This document shows, piece by piece, positions 57,403-64,000 of a DNA stretch of 64,000 nt. Numbering within the stretch: the first letter of the stretch is position 1; each line of letters begins with the position of its first letter. The DNA is from Cunninghamia lanceolata. Lineage: Eukaryota > Streptophyta > Pinopsida > Cupressales > Cupressaceae. A program made the position numbers and the translations under genes. Location of the stretch: assembly GCA_027924645.1 (NCBI GenBank), contig BSBN01001250.1:20372001-20436000 (forward strand), written 5' to 3'. The notes beneath the pieces are model-generated. The model had not been told where the DNA came from, did not search any database, and saw only the letters and a list, made by a program, of their open reading frames with translations.

Positions 57403-60400
57403 ATGGTTACATTCACCGCTACTTCAACCTCTCGTTTGGACATTGAGAAGTTCAACAATATGAGGTATGAGTTGTGGAAACTGAAAATGGAGGATTTGTT
57501 GAAAGAAAGAAACCAATGGTTGGTTGTTCAAAAAGAGAAGAAGCCTAATGATGTGAGTCCAAACAAATGGGAAAGGTTGGATAAGAAGGCACGGAGAACT
57601 ATCCGATTGTGTTTTGCAGATTTTGTCCTATTGAATTTCTTGAAGGAAGAGACTACATACAAACTCTGGAAAAGATTGGGTGAGATTTATCAAGCCAAGA
57701 ACATGGTAAACAAGCTTTACTTAAAGCAGAAATTGTTTTCTATTAAAATGAAAGAGGGTGATTCTATTGCAGAGCATTTGAACAATTTTAATTTACTTTT
57801 GAGTCAACTTGATTCTGTAGATGCTACAGTTATAGAGGAAGATAAATGTATACTTTTACTTTGTTCTTTACCTAAATCTTGGGAAAATGTTATCCTTGCT
57901 ATTACTCCTAACCTTGAAGATCTGAAGTTGGATCGTGTTGTTGCAACTTTGTTGGCACAAGAGATGAGGAAGAAGACTTATGAGGTTAACATTGAGGCTC
58001 TCAATGTGAGGGGAAGGTTCAAGGAAAGAGGACCAAAATGAGATCAAAAAGGGGCTAAGGACAAGTCTAATGGCCGATCTAAGACTCTTGGAAATAAGAA
58101 CAAAGTTAAGTGTTGGAATTGTGAAAAGAGGGGACATGTGAAAAAGGAGTGCAAAACCCAAAGAAACAGTAGGAGATCGCTTCTGATAAGTCCTCGAATG
58201 CAGGTGAAGATGTTGTACTTTCTGCATGCAATGTTGTTTCTAATGATCACTGGTTGGTTGAATCAAGATGCTCGTATCATATGACCCCGCATAAAGAATG
58301 GTTTTCCACATACGAAGAGTATGATGGAGGTAAAGTGTACCTTGGGGACAACTCTACATATCTAATAGTTGGGAATGGCAAGGTATTATTGTGTTTTAGT
58401 GATGGGAGGATTAAAACCCTCCTTGGTGTTTAGAATGTTCTTGGATTAGCTAAAAATCTGATTTTAGTTTCGAAGTTGAATGATTTGGGAATGCATGCCA
58501 CATTTGATAAGCATGGTTGCAGATTGGTAAGAGGAAACTTGGTGGTAGCGAAGGGGAAAAGATTGGGAACCTTGTTTAGGCTAGATGCCACTACAATTTG
58601 TAATTCCTCTTATATTTCTGAGGCTTTTGAAAACACTTGTATGTTGTGGCACCGTAGATTGGGCCACACAAGTAATAATGTTTTAAAAATAATTAAGAAT
58701 AAAGATTTGTTGGATGATTTCTCTTATTCTGATGAGCACTTTGATTTCTGTGAGCATTGTGTGTTTGGAAAACAAAACAGAACATCATTTCCTTTAGGAA
58801 GTAATAGAGCAAAAGAGAAGTTAGAGATTATTCATTCAGATGTGTTTGGACCTATGGATAATGACTCTATCAGAAAATCTCATTATTTTGTCAACTTCAT
58901 TGATGATGCATCCAGATTTACATGGATTTTTTTTAGGAAACACATATCTAAAGTTTTCACTAAGTTAATGGATTTTAAAGTCTTAGTTGAAAATCAATCA
59001 GGATTAAAGATAAAAATATTAAGATTTGATAATGGAGGGGAATATTTCTTTGAGTTTGATGAGTTTTGTAAGCATGCAGGTATAATCAGACAAAAGACAA
59101 CTCTGTATACACCATAGTAGAATGGTGTTGCAGAAAGGATGAACCAAACAATCATGGAAAGAGCCAGAAGTATGTTGAGTGATTCACAGTTGGAGAAATG
59201 ATTTTGGGCAAAGGCTGTGTGTACGCTTGTTACATGATTAACAAAAATCCTTGTAAGGCTCTTGATTCGACACCTTATGAAGTGTGGACAGGTAAGAAAC
59301 CTTTTGTTTCACATTTAAGGGTTTTTTTGATGTGAGGCCTTTATTCATGTGCCTAATGAAAAGTGATCTAAGTTGGATCCAAAAGCACAAAAATGCATCT
59401 TCATTGGATATGGTGAGAATGTTAAAGGTTATAAGCTTTGGGATCCTTTAACCAGAAAAATTGTTTTCTCTAGAGATGTTATTTTCAGGGAACTTAGAGC
59501 TATTTTTGAACCTGAGCAGCGAAAAAAGAAAGAAAGGTCAAAGAGAGTACATTTTGACTTAGAGAAGGAAGTTGCACCTCAGGAAGAACACAATGATGGA
59601 TTGGAGGGTGAAGAAGAAGAAGAAGATTCTAGTAGTTCTTATGAGGAAGAATCTATTGTAACAAAAGAAGTTGGTGTAGAAGATCATGCATAAGAACAAG
59701 TTGAGTCTCTTACTCCACCCTTGAGGAGATCCACAAGACAACGGAACCCAGTTGACAGGTATAGCCCACCAAATTTTTGTTGTGTATTTTCTTTATTGAG
59801 TACTGATGATGAACCTAGATCATATAGGGAAGCTATTCATGCAGATGATAGTGAGTCTTGGTAATTAGCCATGCAGGAGGAGATGGTGGCTTTAGACTCT
59901 TGTAACACCTAGGATCTTGTTCATTTTCCCAAAGGAAGAAAGGCCATAGGTTGAAAGTGGGTCTTCAAGAAGAAGTTTGGAGTAGACAGTTCATTGGAGA
60001 AGTACAAAGCTAGATTGGTAGCCAAGGGCTACTCCCAGAGAGAGGGAGTTGATTTCAGTGAAATTTTCTGTCGTTGCTAAGTTAACTTCTATTAGATTTC
60101 TTTTATCCATTGTTGTAGCTTTTGATTGGGAAATAGAACAAATGGATGTTAAGACTATGTTCTTGCATGGAGATCTTGAGGAAGAATTTTATATGCAACA
60201 GCCTATAAGTTTTGAGGTAAAAGGAAAAGAACATTGGGTTTGCAGGTTGAAGAGGTCTCTTTATGGTTTGAAATAGTCCCCCACAATGTGGTACCAAAAG
60301 TTTGACATACTATGTTGAAATTGGGTTTTGTTAGAAGCGGGGAGTATCATTGTGTTTACATTCATTATATTGATGATTCTATACTGATCATTGTATTGTA

Positions 60401-61330
60401 TGTTGATGACATGTTATTTTTCAGCAATACTAAGGGTATGATGAGTGAGCTAAAAGCCCAACTTTCAAGTGCATTTGATATGCAGGATCTTGGAGCAGCC
60501 AAGTATATTCTAGGTATGGAGATCAGGAGGGACAGAGGTAATAGAAAGCTTTGGTTGTCTCAGAGTAGTATGTGAATACCATTTTGCAGAGATTTAGTAT
60601 GCAGGATTGTAACCCAGTTAGAGTTTCTTTACCCATTGCTATTAAGTTTTCATTAGATATGTGTCCAAAGAATGAGGATAATTTTAAGGATATGTCTAAT
60701 GTGCCATATGCTAGTGCTATAGGGAGTTTAATGTATGCAATGGTTTGCACTAGGCTAGATATTGCCCAAGCAGTGGGAGTTTTGAGTAGATTTATATCTA
60801 ACCCTGGCATATAGCATTTGAATTATGTGAAGAGGGTGTTTAAATATCTTGTAGGTACTCTTGATTATTGTTTGGTGTATTTTGATATTGATAGTGTTGA
60901 TAAAACTTTGGACATATAGGGATTTGTTGATGCAGATTGGGCAGGTGACTTGGATAGCCGAAGGTCCACTATTGGCTATGTATTTACTCTGTTTGGAGGA
61001 GAGGTGAGTTGGATGAGCAAGAGGTAGCCTGCGGTTGCTTCCACCACTGAAGTAGAGTATATGGCTGCTACTCATGTATCTAAGGATGCAGTTTGGTTCA
61101 GGAGACTATGTACAGGTATTGCTTTTGATTGCAGGATCATTCAAATTGGTTGTGATAGCCAGAGTGCTATCTATTTGGCTAGGAATCCTATGTATCATGC
61201 TCAGACTAAGCATGTTGATGTCCAGTATCACTTCGTTCGAGAATTGGTTGCAAGTGGACAAATTGAGCTGAAGAAGATAGACAATCAGGAGAATGTTGCA
61301 GATTCATTGACCAAGCCTATGAGCACATAG
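57403..61330 (+). pseudogene. Copia-3 gag-pol, broken
   Basis: Start at ATG 57403 (MVTFTATSTSRLDIEKFNN). The Gag domain is open to a TGA at 58039-58041. The zinc knuckle KVKCWNCEKRGHVKKEC follows intact in the same frame, then a shift near 58160. Protease reads WLVESRCSYHM where DSG is expected, so both catalytic Asp and Gly are gone. Pre-integrase and integrase run 58476-59117 (LWHRRLGH, FDFCEHCVFGKQ, IIHSDVFGPM, LRFDNGGEYF, then QNGVAERMN after a TAG). A C-terminal piece is 59373-59693 with an acidic stretch. RT is 60049-60276 (QMDVKTMFLHGDLEEEFY, KRSLYGLK) and 60312-60575 (VLYVDDMLFF). RNase H continues to 61330 ([39 protein letters not shown]). Five or more frame changes; not functional. 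Confidence 0.9.
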
Positions 61331-61424
61331 AAATTTGTGTGTGTAGAGAGGCCATGGGCCTTGTTTCTAGTGGCTGATTATTTTCATTTGATTACCTATG
61401 GGTTGATTTACAATGTATTATCTC

Positions 61425-61435
61425 AAGTGGGAGAA
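61425..61435 (+). promoter_or_regulatory. Copia-3 polypurine tract
   Basis: AAGTGGGAGAA directly before the 3' LTR. Confidence 0.75.
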
Positions 61436-62341
61436 TGTTGGGATAAGGTGTCATTAACCTTGTAAATCACAATATTGTATGTATTCTATTTTATTATTTC
61501 TAATTTGTAATTACCTATAAGGGAATGAGGTAGTTTCACTAGCAACGGTAATTCTGGTTTAACCGGAGGTAATTATGGAGTGACATTTACAATTGGCAAT
61601 TGTAAAAATCATGAGTAAATGAGTGTAGGCACCACCTTGGAGGAATCGGCTATTTTTAGCATGTATGACACATGTCATAAAGTTGGTGAGTGCATGTAAG
61701 AGAATTTATGACAGATACAAGTTGTCATAATATTCCATGACACCATGACAGCTTATGACAAGTAATTAATAGTTGTAAGATGCTATGTTTAGCTCTAGGT
61801 GCCCATATTGGGAAGATGCTTTCTAGTGGAATCTATGACGATTATGACACGTCATAAGATGTTGTAAGAGATCATTTTTTGGCCTTGGGCACCCAACTTT
61901 GCATGGCTGACTTTGGACAAGTGGCGTGAGCTTGTAAGAAGTCATTTAATGTTTGCATGTTGGAGATTCTTAGGAGAGAGAAAGTGGACGCCTAGTCTGG
62001 AGGGAAAACACTTCTATAAGTTTATTGTCATGTAAGTGTTGTAGTATGATAGATTTGTACATACGTTCTGCCGAAGTGAAGGTTGGAGAGAAGAAGGAAG
62101 TGCATGTATTATGTAATTTAGATTTTGAAGATAATACAACTTGAGCCTCTTTTCTTAGTGGAGATTTTTACTCGAAATGGTTTTCTCCATGTTATATCTG
62201 GTGTTATTCTTCTATGGTGTTTGTTCATGTTTTGTAGTTTGGTTTCTGAATGCAATCTCTATTGATATTACACTGTTTGAGATCATTAACATATTGTAAT
62301 CAGGTTTCCATTTGAGTAGTTGTTGCCTTCAGTTTCTAACA
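61436..62341 (+). repeat. Copia-3 3' LTR (906 bp)
   Basis: Direct repeat of 56396-57294; differences are mostly transitions and 1-6 base indels. Confidence 0.94.
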
Positions 62342-62666
62342 ATATTAAAGAAAACATAATACATATTATAATTTTTGTAAAGATAATGCTAAGGGCTACA
62401 TACCTACAAAATGGAATTCCCAAATGACTTCATTTTATCCCCCAAAAGGTGAAGCAAAATTGTTTTTTTGTCAGTATTTTGATAGGTGCAGAGGAGACTA
62501 TGTCAAGGGTTTGATTCAATCTTGGGGGGTTTGATCTAAATCCCTTCAAGCAAGCTCCCTTGGGTGGAATCCCTCTAGGATTAAATCATTAATTTTTCTA
62601 AAAAGTGTGATTTTAGGCAAAAATCAAGATGTCCCACAAGTGGGACACACTATTGTGGGCGCAACC

Positions 62667-63366
62667 TCTTATGTATGCAATGGTCTATGCAAGTCCAAAT
62701 ATTTTCCTTGAGCAATGGGACTTCTAAGTAGGTTCATGTCAAGGCTTATCAAAGAACATTGGACTCGGGTTAAGAGAGTTTTTAGGTACTTGAAAGGAAC
62801 GATACATTAATGTTTGTGTTTTTATGGTTCTAATAGTGTTGACAAGGTGTTGAACATATAGGAGTTTGTTAATTCTAACTGGGTTGGAGTTAACAGAAGG
62901 TCAACAAGTGGTTGTGTCTTTACTTTGTTTAGTGGAGTGGTCAATTGGATGAGTAAGCGGTAGCAAAAAGTTGCATTGTACACAAATTAAGTGTAGTATA
63001 TGTCTACAACACATGTTGGAAAAGAAGTGTGGTTATAAACATTAGGTAGTTGTATTGGTTTGAAGAATCATGTAGTGTTGCGTTATGATAGTCAAAGTGC
63101 AAATTGTCTAGCTCAAAATCCTATTTACCATGCTATAACTAAACATGTGGATGTGCAATATCATTTTTTTAGAGAGATGATTGAGACAAGGTTTAGATGG
63201 AAAAAATGACACTCAAGTAATATTATTGATTATTCAACAAAGCCTATAATCACTGCTAAATTTTTGTGCTTTAGGAATGCAATGGACATATCCCTTTCCT
63301 ATGCATGGAGTTATCTTCTCGTAATAACATTGTAAACTCTTATGTGGTAAATATCAAGTGAGAAAA
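62667..63366 (+). pseudogene. Copia-4 RNase H region, after TIR-2
   Basis: Reads LMYAMVYASPNIF, then (with frame changes) RRSTSGCVFTLFSGVVNWMS, YDSQSANCLAQNPIYHA and TKHVDVQYHFF. This is the Copia motif series LMYAMVCTRPD, R.ST.GYVF...G..SWMSK, DSQSA..LA.NP..H..TKH.D...HF. It continues the reading that stops at 49579. AAGTGAGAAAA before 63367 is the decayed purine tract. Confidence 0.78.
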
Positions 63367-63900
63367 TGTTGGAACTTCGGTGTGCTATTCATCTACTTCT
63401 TGTTTAGATTCCTCGTGAGAAAAGATGGTGAACTTGTTTTAGTTCATGTTGACATTGTTTGATCACAATCTAGTCAAGTACTATAGGATTAGTTGCAATG
63501 AGTTGTAAGTTGCGATGAGTTTTATATATTGTCATTTAGTACAAAGAATTTTTAAGTCTAAAATTCTATTGTGGTTGCAACTACAAGTCATTAGAGGAGA
63601 ACTCACAACTACATAATTGTCTCAGTTACTAGAGTGTGTATGATAGTCTAGGTGCACATGTGGCATCACTGGAGTACATGTAGTGATAACTAGGAACATT
63701 GTGATGCTCTATGGGATACTCAAAGGTACTACAAATAATTAGGTACAATCAGGCGTTTGTCTTTGCTAATGCAAACCATAGTTTGTGTTTGGTTGTACTG
63801 CAATAAGACATGTATGTGGTTTAAGTATAGTTGGTCAACAACCTTTGACCAAGTTTGAGTGATAGTGGCTTATTATAAGTAGTGATTATCCATGTGTAGA
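63367..63900 (+). repeat. Copia-4 3' LTR, truncated
   Basis: Matches 45397 to about 45930 and then stops matching at about 63900, just after ATTATCCATGTG. The missing half must be displaced by an insertion or deleted. Confidence 0.8.
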
Positions 63901-64000
63901 AGTTTTTGATTACGTGAGCAGCAAACCAGGGTATTGATCCCTTTTACACAAGGCCCCCCAGGGAAAAACAAAACAGGCCACAAATAGGCCAACAACAGCA
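63901..64000. other. Start of another insertion or unrelated sequence
   Basis: The last 100 bases have C/A-rich composition (GGCCCCCCAGGGAAAAACAA) unlike the Copia-4 LTR. No boundary motif was identified, and the element cannot be named from this much. Confidence 0.4.

Larger units (their letters stand above)
56396..62341 (+). mobile_element. Copia-3 LTR retrotransposon, TSD ATATT
   Basis: LTRs 56396-57294 and 61436-62341 start TGTTGG and end CTAACA. ATATT flanks both ends exactly (56391-56395, 62342-62346). Order: primer-binding site, gag, protease, integrase, RT, RNase H, purine tract. It is inserted in TIR-2. All domains are present but with several frameshifts and stops. Confidence 0.96.
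49580..62666. mobile_element. TIR-2: second terminal-inverted-repeat element, loaded with two LTR elements
   Basis: The left end GGGTGATCCCATAATAATGT and the right end read inverted, GGTTGCGCCCACAATAGTGT, match each other and TIR-1; both run on into GTCCCACTT. The element proper is only 49580-49674 + 55851-56395 + 62342-62666 (about 970 bp). The rest is LARD-B and Copia-3. Its right side matches the left 900 bp of TIR-1 inverted (shared GGGGTTTGATCTAA-type and GATTTGA words). Flanks TATT/TCTT match in three of four bases. It interrupts Copia-4 between PYTSI and LMYAMV of RT/RNase H. No transposase found. Confidence 0.6.
45397..64000 (+). mobile_element. Copia-4 LTR retrotransposon, split and running off the window
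   Basis: Left LTR 45397-46457, then a primer-binding site, gag, protease, integrase and RT to 49579. TIR-2 (49580-62666) interrupts it, and the end of RT plus RNase H resumes at 62667. The right LTR starts at 63367 (TGTTGGAACTTC) and matches the left one until about 63900, where the sequence departs. The element sits in the Gypsy integrase. It is the most decayed of the four Copia copies. Confidence 0.85.

Noticed and set aside
1..64000. tRNA, rRNA, snoRNA or organellar inserts
   Set aside because: No cloverleaf with intact T-arm and anticodon arm and no rRNA block was recognised by eye; a tRNAscan or Infernal run would settle it.

Overview
The window looks like heterochromatic nuclear DNA of a land plant with a large, repeat-filled genome. 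This is inferred from wall-to-wall LTR retrotransposons of plant type, GT-AG introns of about 100 bp, low GC and CpG-poor sequence, and the absence of any intact host gene. A gymnosperm or other large-genome non-grass plant is plausible, but nothing here proves the taxon. No rRNA, tRNA, CRISPR, prokaryotic or organellar feature was seen.

Layout. (1) 1-3.5 kb: a decayed gene for a DDE-transposase-like protein. One reading frame runs for 2.6 kb with 12 stop codons and no frameshift, then an intron and a 3' exon. (2) 5.67-6.74 kb: a CpG-rich block built on a roughly 72-bp unit carrying CCGAT/ATCGG boxes. (3) 7.05-8.13 kb: three tandem copies of a 359-bp repeat; a fourth copy lies alone at 13.0-13.4 kb. 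Between them (8.86-12.15 kb) is an unrecognised, broken, roughly 1,000-codon gene with a phase-consistent intron. (4) 15.27-24.73 kb, minus strand: an unrecognised multi-exon gene ('gene X') whose long exon is split by a 6.9-kb Copia element (Copia-1). The reading frame joins across the insertion.

(5) 25.6 kb to the right edge: one old plus-strand Gypsy element cut up by later insertions. In order it is interrupted by a TIR element (TIR-1, 25751-28057, TSD AATT), a non-autonomous LTR element (LARD-A, 28127-34711, TSD CAATG), Copia-2 (37102-43450, TSD CACTT), a solo Gypsy-type LTR (43683-45124) and Copia-4 (45397 to beyond about 63900). Copia-4 is itself split in its reverse transcriptase/RNase H region by a second TIR element (TIR-2, 49580-62666). 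TIR-2 in turn carries LARD-B (49675-55850) and Copia-3 (56396-62341, TSD ATATT). The order of events is therefore Gypsy, then Copia-4, then TIR-2, then LARD-B and Copia-3.

No element encodes an intact polyprotein. Copia-1 is the best preserved: one frameshift and about nine nonsense codons, with protease and reverse transcriptase motifs intact. LARD-A and LARD-B share LTRs, primer-binding site, leader and 3' region but carry unrelated ORFs, each followed by the same splice-donor sequence. This looks like exchange of the coding module in a non-autonomous family. The items most worth checking as undescribed are gene X, the 8.86-12.15 kb gene, the transposase-like gene at the left edge and the LARD pair.
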